Assembly (NCBI RefSeq): GCF_017165765.1
Contig: NZ_JAFGZD010000011.1
Coordinates: forward strand, 62,001-126,000
Direction of reading: 5' to 3'
DNA length: 64,000 bases
Source of the DNA: Pseudomonas capsici
Lineage (GTDB): Bacteria; Pseudomonadota; Gammaproteobacteria; Pseudomonadales; Pseudomonadaceae
Position numbers and translations under genes: made by a program. Shown here piece by piece: positions 33,530 to 41,515 of this stretch; within the stretch, counting starts at the first letter, position 1, and each line of letters starts with the position of its first letter. The notes below the pieces were generated by a model that did no database searches, was not told the DNA's origin, and was given only the letters and a program-made list of their open reading frames with translations.

Positions 33530-34138
33530 TCAAGACGCTTCTGCTTGCTCAATAGTTTCAGTTGGAATTTGTATTAACGGATCAAAAAAAGGAATGCCTT
33601 CCTTACTACATACAGCTTTTAAACTTTTGTCAGATGTCACTAAAGTGAGATTCAATCCATTCGCAGCAGCAGCAATAACGGTTCCTGCTACCAATGCATC
33701 ATGAGACCCAAATGCAAAACGATGGGACAGTTGCATGAGCAGCTTCTTGCCTTCCGACATTTCAGACGTTCCCAATGGCAATAAGTCAGCTTGTATACTG
33801 CCAGACTTACCCTCAATATCCTTCATAAGTTTCTGAAGGGCTTTGTAAACTTTAGGGTTCATTCGTGGGCGTGGATTTGTTACGCAAATATTAGAGCAAG
33901 GAACATGTTTGTCCTCATTCAGGATATTTCGTGTACAAGCTTCTTTTTGAGCGTTCACTCCACCACGGCGATATTTCCCTAAAACGGAATGAATTTCCAT
34001 AGCTACGATTTCTGGAATGAAAAAACTTAGGGTGTCACCGGATTTTATTTTTTTTTCCAAATTGTAATACGCATCAGTTTTAGGGTGCTGAAACAACAAT
34101 GCATAAGCGTTTGTATCTAGTGCAAAAGGTTGAGTCAT
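33530..34138 (-). CDS. PIN-domain nuclease (candidate effector)
   Basis: A 202-residue protein covering a single PIN domain. The four acidic positions that bind metal are readable: Asp8 (ALDTNAYALLF), Glu48 (IVAMEIHSVL), Asp147 (FGSHDALVAGTV) and Asp170 (LVTSDKSLKAVC). It is longer than VapC toxins, with a basic insert at about 55-110 holding four Cys (C68, C81, C85 and one near the C-terminus). The start at 34138 is set by AAGGA eight bases upstream, just after the receiver gene stop. No antitoxin-type gene is beside it; it is third in an operon with a histidine kinase and a receiver protein. Low GC. Confidence 0.8.
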   Translation of the reverse strand: MTQPFALDTNAYALLFQHPKTDAYYNLEKKIKSGDTLSFFIPEIVAMEIHSVLGKYRRGGVNAQKEACTRNILNEDKHVPCSNICVTNPRPRMNPKVYKALQKLMKDIEGKSGSIQADLLPLGTSEMSEGKKLLMQLSHRFAFGSHDALVAGTVIAAAANGLNLTLVTSDKSLKAVCSKEGIPFFDPLIQIPTETIEQAEAS

Positions 34139-34149
34139 AATCTGCATCC

Positions 34150-34578
34150 TTATAGATTTTTAAAAGTCTCACTCGGCACTAAGCTAAGGAGTTGATCGCG
34201 ATCTTCTTCACTAAGTGGATCAAGCATTTTCTTGATTATTTTGACAGTTTCCCACAAGTCAGCATCGGCTCCTTTACTGATATATCCCTCTACACCTAAA
34301 TTAATAAGCTTTTGCATTACTGGTGGTTCTTGATAATTTGTATATACAACAACATCAACATAGGGGTCTATTTTTCTGATTTCTTCTAGAGCTTGATCGC
34401 CAGTCATTCCCGGCAACTTCAAATCCAAAATAATCAAATCAAAAATTCCCGGCTTTATTAGATCTATCGCATCCTTTCCGTTTGTAACCCAAGTCACTTC
34501 GATGCCTTCACTCTCAAGCCCCTGCTTGAGCATTTCTGCGGTTTTATTCTCGTCCTCAACTAATAATAGGCTGTTCAT
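34150..34578 (-). CDS. Receiver-only response regulator
   Basis: A 142-residue protein made of one REC domain plus a short C-terminal helix. All phosphorylation residues are present: acidic pocket Glu8-Asp9 (LLLVEDEN), phospho-acceptor Asp52 (LIILDLKLPGMTG), Thr80 (VVYTN) and Lys102 (YISKGA). There is no DNA-binding or enzymatic output domain, so it must act by protein contact or as a phosphate sink. The ATG overlaps the kinase stop by 4 bp, and the PIN gene starts 11 bp after its own stop. Confidence 0.88.
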   Translation of the reverse strand: MNSLLLVEDENKTAEMLKQGLESEGIEVTWVTNGKDAIDLIKPGIFDLIILDLKLPGMTGDQALEEIRKIDPYVDVVVYTNYQEPPVMQKLINLGVEGYISKGADADLWETVKIIKKMLDPLSEEDRDQLLSLVPSETFKNL

Positions 34579-36386
34579 GCTGTCTCCACCTCCGAGTTAG
34601 ATGGTTGTTTTGGCAATGTTATTAGAAAACGAGCACCTTGATTATAATGAACGTCCACCGAAATTTTTCCGCCTAGCATTTTAAGCAAGTTCCAAACGAT
34701 AAACAAACCTAGTCCCTCTCCTTGCCCTGGCGCTTTTGTAGAGAAAAACGGATCGAAAATTTTATTTCTGTTGCTCATAGGTATCCCAACACCAGAGTCA
34801 GAAAAATACACTGTCACTTCTTTAGGGTTGCTTTCAACTCTGATATCGACAATGTTTTCCCTGCTAATTTTTCTTTCAGAAATAGCGTCTATAGAATTTA
34901 ACAGCAAATTGCTTATCAACTGGTCAAATTTCACCGGATCTCCAACTAGAGTTATTGCCCCTTTAGGTGAAATTTTCACGCTTATATTGTTCTGGATAAG
35001 GCGCGGACTTTCTCCATCGGCTCGCCTCCGTATGCGCTCCATAATATCAAACGATTCTATAACCCCTCTGCTAGAGGTAAGTGGTGAAAGGCGACGTATA
35101 AGCCCCCCCATTCGTTCGGTTTCTTCTAAAATTGAAGCAAATACCGTCGACACTGCAGACAAGGTTAATTTTTTTTCAAACAGCTTTTGATAAAACTGTA
35201 TGGTATATCTTATATTTGTTATCGGCTGGCCAAGTTCGTGAGATATACCTGTTGTTAGATCACTAATAGCAGCAAGTTGTTTTTGATGTTCAAGTTGAGA
35301 ATATAGATCTTGAACCTTGGAGGCGAGCTCCGTCTCACTCTCTGCTACTTCTGCGATATATTTTTGATCGCTATTTTCTCTTTTTTGGTAGAGAAAAGAA
35401 ATTGTGTGCTCTAATCTCTTTGCTTCCTCCAGCATCCCAAACCTGATATAAAAGTTTCTTACTGTGCGCAGTACGGGTAGATTAGTGGCGAAACCTTTAT
35501 CAATTGTGCGAAGTATACTTTGTACCGTGTGGTAGTCATTTTTCGCTTCAAAATAGTACACCATTTCGTACAATACGTTGAAGTCTCGGGCGCGTAGAAG
35601 TGCAGGTTCTCTTTCTAATAGGATATCTGCTGGCCCGTAGTCCTTTCGCAGCCTGCATATTCGAAATAGCGATCGAACCGCAATAGGCTGAACCTTTACA
35701 GCAAGAAGCTCGGTAATAATTTTTAATGCGCTAGCTAGCGATCCTAGCTTCTCATAAAGCGAAACACAGTAAAGATCTATTCTAAATGTTTTTAAAGTTC
35801 TTTTTCTGTTGAGGATATGGGCATCTAATATCGCAGACAAATTCTCACTACTATCCTCCTCAATTCGCTTTTCCAACTTCACAAAAGACTCAAATTGGGA
35901 ATCGTCCTTTAGAAGTTCTAGAAATAAACGGCTTTGCTGGTCTGTTTCTTCGCTTACGACGTGAATATCCGAGCTTATTATAGCTTTGACGGCCGTCGCT
36001 ACCGCTGGCTTAAAGTTTTTTTCGTTAATAGTAGAAAAAACCATATCTGTAAGTTCAAGTGCTTTTTCTTGTGAAATGGAGCGCCTGAAACGATGATATC
36101 TTTTTGCAAACCCGTTAACTTCACGATGATAAGTTGAGATTAGTTGAAGATGTCTCGCAAGAGCTATAAAAGCTTGATCAAATTCATCATTCTGAAAATG
36201 CAGATCACTAAGTATTTTGTAGAAGAATTTATTATCCAGCGATAGTAAAATTGCCCTTTCGCAGATTTTAATGGCGGAAGCCAAATCTCCAATCGTCCTG
36301 AATTTTGTCGCTGCTTGCGAAACCTCTAGGCGAGTAGAGTTTTCGCTAATTGATTGTAATGCGCTTTCCAAATCCGTTGGGTTCAT
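34575..36386 (-). CDS. Soluble histidine kinase with N-terminal TPR-like sensor region
   Basis: A 603-residue cytosolic kinase with no membrane helix. Residues about 20-330 are helical repeats of TPR type (ASAIKICERAILLSLDNKFF then YKILSDLHFQNDEFDQAFIA). A coiled segment at 340-375 leads to the HisKA helix with phospho-His383 (TTGISHELGQPITN). The HATPase_c domain follows, with N box (ISNLLLNSID), G1 (YFSDSGVGIP), F box (IFDPFFSTK) and G2 (GEGLGLFIVWNLL). The domain order recalls the DtcA sensor kinase of Detocs defence systems. Clearly AT-rich against its surroundings, pointing to transfer. Confidence 0.85.
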   Translation of the reverse strand: MNPTDLESALQSISENSTRLEVSQAATKFRTIGDLASAIKICERAILLSLDNKFFYKILSDLHFQNDEFDQAFIALARHLQLISTYHREVNGFAKRYHRFRRSISQEKALELTDMVFSTINEKNFKPAVATAVKAIISSDIHVVSEETDQQSRLFLELLKDDSQFESFVKLEKRIEEDSSENLSAILDAHILNRKRTLKTFRIDLYCVSLYEKLGSLASALKIITELLAVKVQPIAVRSLFRICRLRKDYGPADILLEREPALLRARDFNVLYEMVYYFEAKNDYHTVQSILRTIDKGFATNLPVLRTVRNFYIRFGMLEEAKRLEHTISFLYQKRENSDQKYIAEVAESETELASKVQDLYSQLEHQKQLAAISDLTTGISHELGQPITNIRYTIQFYQKLFEKKLTLSAVSTVFASILEETERMGGLIRRLSPLTSSRGVIESFDIMERIRRRADGESPRLIQNNISVKISPKGAITLVGDPVKFDQLISNLLLNSIDAISERKISRENIVDIRVESNPKEVTVYFSDSGVGIPMSNRNKIFDPFFSTKAPGQGEGLGLFIVWNLLKMLGGKISVDVHYNQGARFLITLPKQPSNSEVETA

Positions 36387-36478
36387 TGCTTTGTTTCTCT
36401 ATGAGTACAACTCTGATCTTAATCATTTTTTGCTTTGTAAGGAAACAGCTTAATGAAAGTCATCATCAATAGAAAATA

Positions 36479-36664
36479 TCAGTGAATTTCATATTTTTCA
36501 ATGGCTGGAAAAACGCAAAGATTGACTACGAGGCTCAAGTCCATCAAGAACATAAGGCTGCCGCCGATGATTTTTTGCTTTTCCGTGAGCACTATGATTT
36601 CAAAGGTGTATTCATAGCTATCTAGAGCGCTCCCGCCTTCGTAGCCCTCTGAATGACAGCTCCT
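36479..36664 (-). pseudogene. Possible 3' remnant of a gene cut by MITE copy 2
   Basis: A minus-strand frame enters from the MITE and ends at 36479. Outside the MITE it encodes about 55 protein-like residues (YEYTFEIIVLTEKQKIIGGS then LMFLMDLSLVVNLCVF) of low GC, like the kinase operon. It may be the tail of a gene truncated by the MITE insertion. It has no start of its own outside the element and no recognised family. Confidence 0.3.
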
Positions 36665-36849
36665 GGCCGATTCTGTTGAAAAGTCGGTTTCTGAGAGAGC
36701 AGCTTTTCGGCGGTTCAAAAAATGCTCGATTTCGGCGTTGCTACGTAAAAACCAAGACAGCTCTGTCTTCTGAACGCACCAGATTTCAACGTCGTTGACG
36801 CTCTTTCATGGGAAAAAATCGCGGCGGGACTTTTTCAACAGAATCGGCC
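36665..36849 (-). mobile_element. MITE-like element, copy 2 (inverted)
   Basis: A 185-bp element, reverse complement of 29411-29596 apart from about three changes including one lost T near the left end. The same terminal inverted repeats are present. With copy 1 it brackets about 7.1 kb of accessory DNA. Confidence 0.8.
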
Positions 36850-36882
36850 ATTAGCAGTCCTCTACAAAGGACTGCCTTGGAC

Positions 36883-37305
36883 CTAAAGCAATTCCTGGCC
36901 CCTCCCCCCATCAAACCGCCCCCGAGCCGCCCGAAACTCCTCCGCATTCTCCAGCAACCACGTCCACAGCGGCACCATATGCACCAGAAAACTCCGCCCC
37001 AGCGGGGTCAGTTCATAATCAACCCTCGGCGGCACCTCGCCGTGATCGCAACGCGAGATCAAGCCGTCTCGTTCGAGTTGTCGCAAGCTGCGGGTCAGCA
37101 TGCGTTGGGTGATGCCTTGCAGGCGGCGGCCGATTTCTGCGTGGCGCAGTTTGCCTTCCACGCCCAGTGTATGGACGATCCCCAGCGACCAGCGATTGCC
37201 CGCATGGGTCAGGACTTCGCGTTTGAGTCCGTCGTCCTCGGCGCTGAGCGCATCGCAGGTGGCTTGGGACAGGCGGATGACCTCATCTTCACTCATTGCG
37301 TTCAT
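36883..37305 (-). CDS. HxlR-family transcriptional regulator
   Basis: A 140-residue winged-helix protein. Family features are the GNRWSLGIVHTLGVEGKLRH core and the RRLQGITQRMLTRSLRQLER recognition region, ending in the wing CDHGEVPPRVDYELTPLG. It is divergent from the NmrA-type reductase at 37390 with about 84 bp between starts, and likely represses it. Its stop lies 33 bp from MITE copy 2. Confidence 0.85.
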   Translation of the reverse strand: MNAMSEDEVIRLSQATCDALSAEDDGLKREVLTHAGNRWSLGIVHTLGVEGKLRHAEIGRRLQGITQRMLTRSLRQLERDGLISRCDHGEVPPRVDYELTPLGRSFLVHMVPLWTWLLENAEEFRAARGRFDGGRGQELL

Positions 37306-37389
37306 GCGGTATCACTCGTGTGCCTTCTTCTGAATGTTCGCCAAGGATGACAGGATAAAACATCGCTGATCATTCACCGGGAATTACTG

Positions 37390-38310
37390 ATGCATTCACA
37401 CGACTCTGCAACAACCGGCACTATTCTGGTCCTGGGCGCGGGCGAACTGGGCATGGCGGTGCTTCGCGAGCTGGCAGCGCGGCCTGCTGCGCGTGTCACT
37501 GTCATGCTGCGCCCCTCCGCGCTCGACGCTACCTCTGAACCCAGGCGCCAGACACTCGAAACCCTGAAAACCCTGGGTATCGAGGTGGTGTCTGCCGATG
37601 CGGCAAACGACTCAGAGGAAAGCCTTGCCGCCTTGTTCAGCGGTTTCGATACCGTGGTCAGTTGCCTTGGCTTCGCTGGCGGTTCCGGGACACAGCTCAA
37701 ATTGACCCGCGCCGTTTTGCAGTCCGACGTGAAGCGTTATGTACCGTGGCAATTCGGTGTGGATTACGACGTGATCGGTTACGGCAGCCCTCAAACCCTG
37801 TTTGACGAGCAACTGGACGTGCGCCAGATGCTACGCGGCCAGTCGCGTGTGCAATGGCTGATCATTTCCACCGGCATGTTCACCAGTTTTCTGTTTGAAC
37901 CGGCGTTCGGCGTGGTCGACCTCGACCAGAACATCGTGCGCGCCCTGGGGAGCTGGGATACGGCCGTGACGGTTACCACGCCGGAGGATATCGGTCGCCT
38001 GACTGCGTCCATCCTCTTCGAGCCGACGCTGGTCAATGAAGTGGTTTTCACGGCGGGCGACACCATCACTTACCGGCAATTGGCAGACACGGTCGATCAG
38101 TTGCTCGATCGCACCGTTGAACGTGTGGAATGGACGGTGCCTGCGCTCATGGCCGATCTGGCAGCCGCACCCGACGACTCCCTACGCAAGTACCGGGCGG
38201 TGTTCGCGCAAGGCAAAGGGGTCGCCTGGCCCAAGGCACATAGCTACAACGCCAACCGGCAGATCGATACCGTCACGGTCGGCCAGTGGATTGAACAAAA
38301 CTTGTGTTGA
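37390..38310 (+). CDS. NmrA-like NAD(P)-binding protein
   Basis: A 306-residue atypical short-chain dehydrogenase of the NmrA / aromatic alcohol reductase type. The Rossmann loop is TILVLGAGELGMAVLREL. VVSCLGFAGGSGTQLKL and RYVPWQFGVDYDVIGYGSPQ follow in the order expected for the isoflavone-reductase-like group. Such proteins are either reductases or NADP(H) redox sensors. It is divergent from the HxlR gene. Confidence 0.8.
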   Translation: MHSHDSATTGTILVLGAGELGMAVLRELAARPAARVTVMLRPSALDATSEPRRQTLETLKTLGIEVVSADAANDSEESLAALFSGFDTVVSCLGFAGGSGTQLKLTRAVLQSDVKRYVPWQFGVDYDVIGYGSPQTLFDEQLDVRQMLRGQSRVQWLIISTGMFTSFLFEPAFGVVDLDQNIVRALGSWDTAVTVTTPEDIGRLTASILFEPTLVNEVVFTAGDTITYRQLADTVDQLLDRTVERVEWTVPALMADLAAAPDDSLRKYRAVFAQGKGVAWPKAHSYNANRQIDTVTVGQWIEQNLC

Positions 38311-38336
38311 GCAGGTAAAGGCACTTGATGCACAGG

Positions 38337-39041
38337 CTACAAAACCTGTTCCCCTAACAACTCGTTAATCCAGCCAATCTGCCGCGTAATTTCCTGCATC
38401 TTCTCTTCAGGCACCGCCTGCGCCCGGCCGAAGTTACTCAAGGTCTTCTGTTTCTTGAGTAACAAGCGCTGCCATTTGAGCAGGAAAGCCGGGCTGCGGG
38501 CCTGCATCTGCAGCGGGCCGAAGAACAGTTCCCGGGCGGAGTAGATCACCGGCCCGGAACGGTCGGCGATGATGATTTCGTAGTCGAAGCGGTTTTCCCG
38601 CAGCACTTCCTCGCAGAGGATGCGGTAGCCATTTTCCATCAGCCACTGGCGCAGCGGTTGCTCGCCACCGTTGGGTTGCAGGATCAGGCGTTCTTTGCCA
38701 GTGAGGTGCGCTTTACCGCTGTCGAGGATGTCACGAATCGTCTCGCCGCCCATGCCGCACAGGCTGATCGCCGTAATCTCGTCTTCCGGTCTGATCGCCG
38801 CCAGACCGTTGGCCTGGCGCACGGTAATCGATTGTTCCAGATCGTTCTCGCGCACGGTGCGTTGCGCCGCATGGAAGGGTCTCAACGCCACCTCTCCCGC
38901 CACCGCCGACGCGATAGCGCCACGGCGCATCAAGGCCACAGGCAGGTAAGCGTGATCCGAGCCGATATCGGCCAGCCGCGCATCTGCTGGCACATGGGCC
39001 GCTACACGCTCCAGGCGCATGGACAATGTCTGTTCGTTCAA
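38337..39041 (-). CDS. trmK: tRNA (adenine(22)-N1)-methyltransferase
   Basis: A SAM-dependent methyltransferase of 234 residues that makes m1A22 in tRNA. Motif I reads LADIGSDHAYLPVALMRRG, the catalytic region is ISLCGMGGETIRDILDSG, and LILQPNGGEQPLRQWLMENG is the family's NPP-like stretch. The TTG at 39041 (MNEQTLSMRLERVAAHVPA) was chosen because GAGG precedes it by about 8 bases. A GTG at 39059 would add six residues of low similarity to expected N-termini. Convergent with the NmrA gene. Confidence 0.88.
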   Translation of the reverse strand: MNEQTLSMRLERVAAHVPADARLADIGSDHAYLPVALMRRGAIASAVAGEVALRPFHAAQRTVRENDLEQSITVRQANGLAAIRPEDEITAISLCGMGGETIRDILDSGKAHLTGKERLILQPNGGEQPLRQWLMENGYRILCEEVLRENRFDYEIIIADRSGPVIYSARELFFGPLQMQARSPAFLLKWQRLLLKKQKTLSNFGRAQAVPEEKMQEITRQIGWINELLGEQVL

Positions 39042-39292
39042 CTGCTGACCCTCACCCACGAACGAGCGGCACCTCTGGCCGGTCGGGGCGCGATTCTGTC
39101 GAGTAATGGCGGGGATTTCAAATGTTTGGCCAATAACGCAAAGACAGACTGGGCTAGCACACGCCTGAAGAGGATTAAATAGACTGCCTGAGCTATATGC
39201 ATTATCGACCCCGCGTGGAGAATGTCCTGTTGAACAGTGTTGCCGCTTATCAGGCCCTCACTACCTACCTGTACATCACGTGGATACGAAAG

Positions 39293-39664
39293 ATGCCCCT
39301 GAATAAAACGGTTATTCAACTACTCATGGCTGGCGCGGCGGTATCGTTGCTTCAGGGTTGCGGGATCGTGGCATCCAAGACGGTCAGTGACAGCAGCTTG
39401 CAGGAAAAGGCAGCCGTGACACTCAACACCACGCCGGAAAAAGTACGGATTTTCGACAAGCGTGGCGAGCTGGACTCGGTGAAGTTCAAGGCACAAAGCA
39501 GCAAAGGTGTTTATAACTGCTACTACACCACCCTCGTGGCTCTGGATTCCGACACGCTTTGCTCCGGCCCGGTGGAAGGCTCCGGCAAACAGACTCCATC
39601 TGAAGCTGCGGCCCCTGCCAACTGCAATGCGTTACTGAAAGCGGCCGGGCGCTGCGGATCATGA
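39293..39664 (+). CDS. Small lipoprotein, unknown function
   Basis: A 123-residue protein with a lipoprotein signal peptide (MPLNKTVIQLLMAGAAVSLL then QGCG). The mature domain has two further Cys pairs and the stretch VRIFDKRGELDSVKFKAQSS. It is translationally coupled to the larger lipoprotein at 39661 (TCATGA overlap), so the two products probably work together in the envelope. No family is certain. The start at 39293 removes 32 upstream residues that lack coding character. Confidence 0.65.
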   Translation: MPLNKTVIQLLMAGAAVSLLQGCGIVASKTVSDSSLQEKAAVTLNTTPEKVRIFDKRGELDSVKFKAQSSKGVYNCYYTTLVALDSDTLCSGPVEGSGKQTPSEAAAPANCNALLKAAGRCGS

Positions 39665-40764
39665 AAGGTTCCGTTAGCGCACTGTTCACGCTGACGCTGG
39701 GCAGCCTGGCACTGAGCGGTTGCGTGCCGATAGCGCCGTCCGCTCAAGGGTTCAACGCCATGTCGGGCCAGCCGGTTTCGCAGCAAGCCTCGATGCTGGA
39801 AGTTCGCAAGGCGCACGACGAGATGTTTGCCCGGTTCAAGGCCTCAGGCAAAGCCATTCTGGTCGTACCGAGCGCCAGTCTGGACAGCCTCAAGACAGAC
39901 TTCGGGAACAACGATGACATCGCCACGTTCCTGCGACTGCGCTCGGGAGTCACCGAATGGACCAACACCTCTCGCCCGTCTTCCAGGATCAAGGTCGGTT
40001 ACGACACCAGTAACAAACCCGAAGAAAACAACGGAGAAAACTCCTACTTCCAGCTGGTATTCGGCAGGACGCTCTACAAGATCTATCTGGTCGATCCCGG
40101 CCATTACAGCATCAGTGGCGTGAGCTATAACCTGCCCCGCACAGCTGCATTCGAGCCGCCTGGCGGACGCAACATTCAGCCTTCGCCATTGGGTTACGCC
40201 ATGCTCAAGTCGATCACATTCGATGAGTTCGAGCGGGGCAAGAAGTGGGAAGACGCCAGCTACCGTAACGAAACCGTGCAGGAGGATTACTGCACCTCGG
40301 TGCGCGTGGTCAATAACGAATGCACAAGCTGGGGGAAAACCTCCTACGACGTCAAACGAGAGAGCTCGCCAGCAGGCTGGACGGAAAGCATAAAGCAGCG
40401 AACCATCGAAGCCCGCAGCGTGACAGCCACTATCAACAAGGAATTCGCGAGCTTCGATATTGCCTCGGGTGAAGTGATCCTGATCGATGGTTTCTTTGCC
40501 GAACCGCCTGCCGCCGAACTGCGGGAAAACAGTTGCAAGCAGGCCGATCAGGAACGGATGCGCTGTGAGCTGAAGCAAGTGACCCTGGTGCAACTGCTGG
40601 GTGAAATCGAGGAAGTCCGAAAAAGCCAGAACCCGGCTGACTGGGGTTTGCCGAAAATGGCAGAGGTCCTCAAAGGGCTGACCTATCGACCGATCACTAT
40701 CAAGGCTCGCGAAACCAGCGGCAAGTCGGTGTGGGGACCGTCGTATAGCGTGAAGGCGAACTGA
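39661..40764 (+). CDS. Lipoprotein of unknown function
   Basis: A 367-residue lipoprotein: signal peptide MKGSVSALFTLTLGSLALSG followed by Cys. The mature part has mixed alpha/beta composition with readable parts YFQLVFGRTLYKIYLVDPGH and FDIASGEVILIDGFFAEPPA. The pattern of a PEGA- or DUF-type surface domain is possible but not assignable. It is the second gene of the pair beginning at 39293 and is followed by a strong terminator. Confidence 0.65.
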   Translation: MKGSVSALFTLTLGSLALSGCVPIAPSAQGFNAMSGQPVSQQASMLEVRKAHDEMFARFKASGKAILVVPSASLDSLKTDFGNNDDIATFLRLRSGVTEWTNTSRPSSRIKVGYDTSNKPEENNGENSYFQLVFGRTLYKIYLVDPGHYSISGVSYNLPRTAAFEPPGGRNIQPSPLGYAMLKSITFDEFERGKKWEDASYRNETVQEDYCTSVRVVNNECTSWGKTSYDVKRESSPAGWTESIKQRTIEARSVTATINKEFASFDIASGEVILIDGFFAEPPAAELRENSCKQADQERMRCELKQVTLVQLLGEIEEVRKSQNPADWGLPKMAEVLKGLTYRPITIKARETSGKSVWGPSYSVKAN

Positions 40765-40773
40765 GGAAGACTG

Positions 40774-40805
40774 AGCGCCTTGCCCCACGCTGGCGGCAAG
40801 GCGCT
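40774..40805. terminator. Bidirectional terminator between convergent genes
   Basis: AGCGCCTTGCC and GGCAAGGCGCT form a perfect 11-bp stem with a 10-nt loop, between the lipoprotein pair and the convergent flavin-binding protein gene. The 3' side continues ATTG rather than a T-run. Confidence 0.65.
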
Positions 40806-40816
40806 ATTGAACACCA

Positions 40817-41443
40817 TCAGTACAAGGTGTCCGCAATGCGCCCCGGCAAGGCTTTATCGTAGGCATCCCCATCGATTTCATCGGCAGAGACGGCCTTGAG
40901 AATCTGTCCTGCCGTCGGCAGCGCATGGCGCTCGATGTGGCGTGTCACATCCCACAGACCGGACCTGATAACCGCTCTGCTGCACTGGAAATACACACTG
41001 CTCACCGTGATCTGCAGGACAGATTTCGGCAGTTGGCCATTGACGGCAAAACGCTGCAGCAATGGCGGATGGATCGATATCCTTGCCGTTCCGTTGACCC
41101 GCAGGGTTTCCCCGACTCCCGGCACCAGAAACAAGAGAGCAACGCGAGGGTCCTCGACGATATTGCGCAGCGTATCGATCCGGTTGTTACCGCGTCGATC
41201 CGGCAGATAGAGCGTCTTGCTGTCTTCGATATGGACAAACCCGGCCTGATCGCCGCGAGGAGACGCATCCAGCCCGCCAGGGCCTGAAGAAGCCAGGATG
41301 ACAAAGGAAGCCGACTCGATAAAAGGCCTGTAGGCAGCATGAATATGATCGACTTCCTTGAGGATGGACGGGCGAGCGATGGGGCCGTAGAGTTTTTCCA
41401 GCGCCTGCAGGTCTGTCACATGATCGCGGCTGTCAGTGTCCAT
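40817..41443 (-). CDS. Pyridoxamine-phosphate-oxidase-like flavin-binding protein
   Basis: A 208-residue split-barrel flavoprotein. The FMN region reads FVILASSGPGGLDASPRGDQ and GFVHIEDSKTLYLPDRRGNN, with the PRGD motif typical of the MSMEG_1061-like subgroup. VALLFLVPGVGETLRVNG is the second flavin-contacting strand pair. The start at 41443 gives MDTDSRDHVTDLQ. It follows xylH on the same strand by 72 bp and may be read from the xylose operon, though no functional link is known. Confidence 0.8.
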   Translation of the reverse strand: MDTDSRDHVTDLQALEKLYGPIARPSILKEVDHIHAAYRPFIESASFVILASSGPGGLDASPRGDQAGFVHIEDSKTLYLPDRRGNNRIDTLRNIVEDPRVALLFLVPGVGETLRVNGTARISIHPPLLQRFAVNGQLPKSVLQITVSSVYFQCSRAVIRSGLWDVTRHIERHALPTAGQILKAVSADEIDGDAYDKALPGRIADTLY

Positions 41444-41515
41444 GATATTCCCGGCTGATGAGTGAGCGAATGACACACTGCCATTGCTTCCGGCGGGTCT
41501 GCAAGTCTTCACCCG

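Noticed and set aside
33530..34138. PIN protein as a VapC toxin of a classical VapBC pair
   Set aside because: No small antitoxin gene is adjacent; the neighbours are a receiver protein and a kinase, and the protein is longer than typical VapC.
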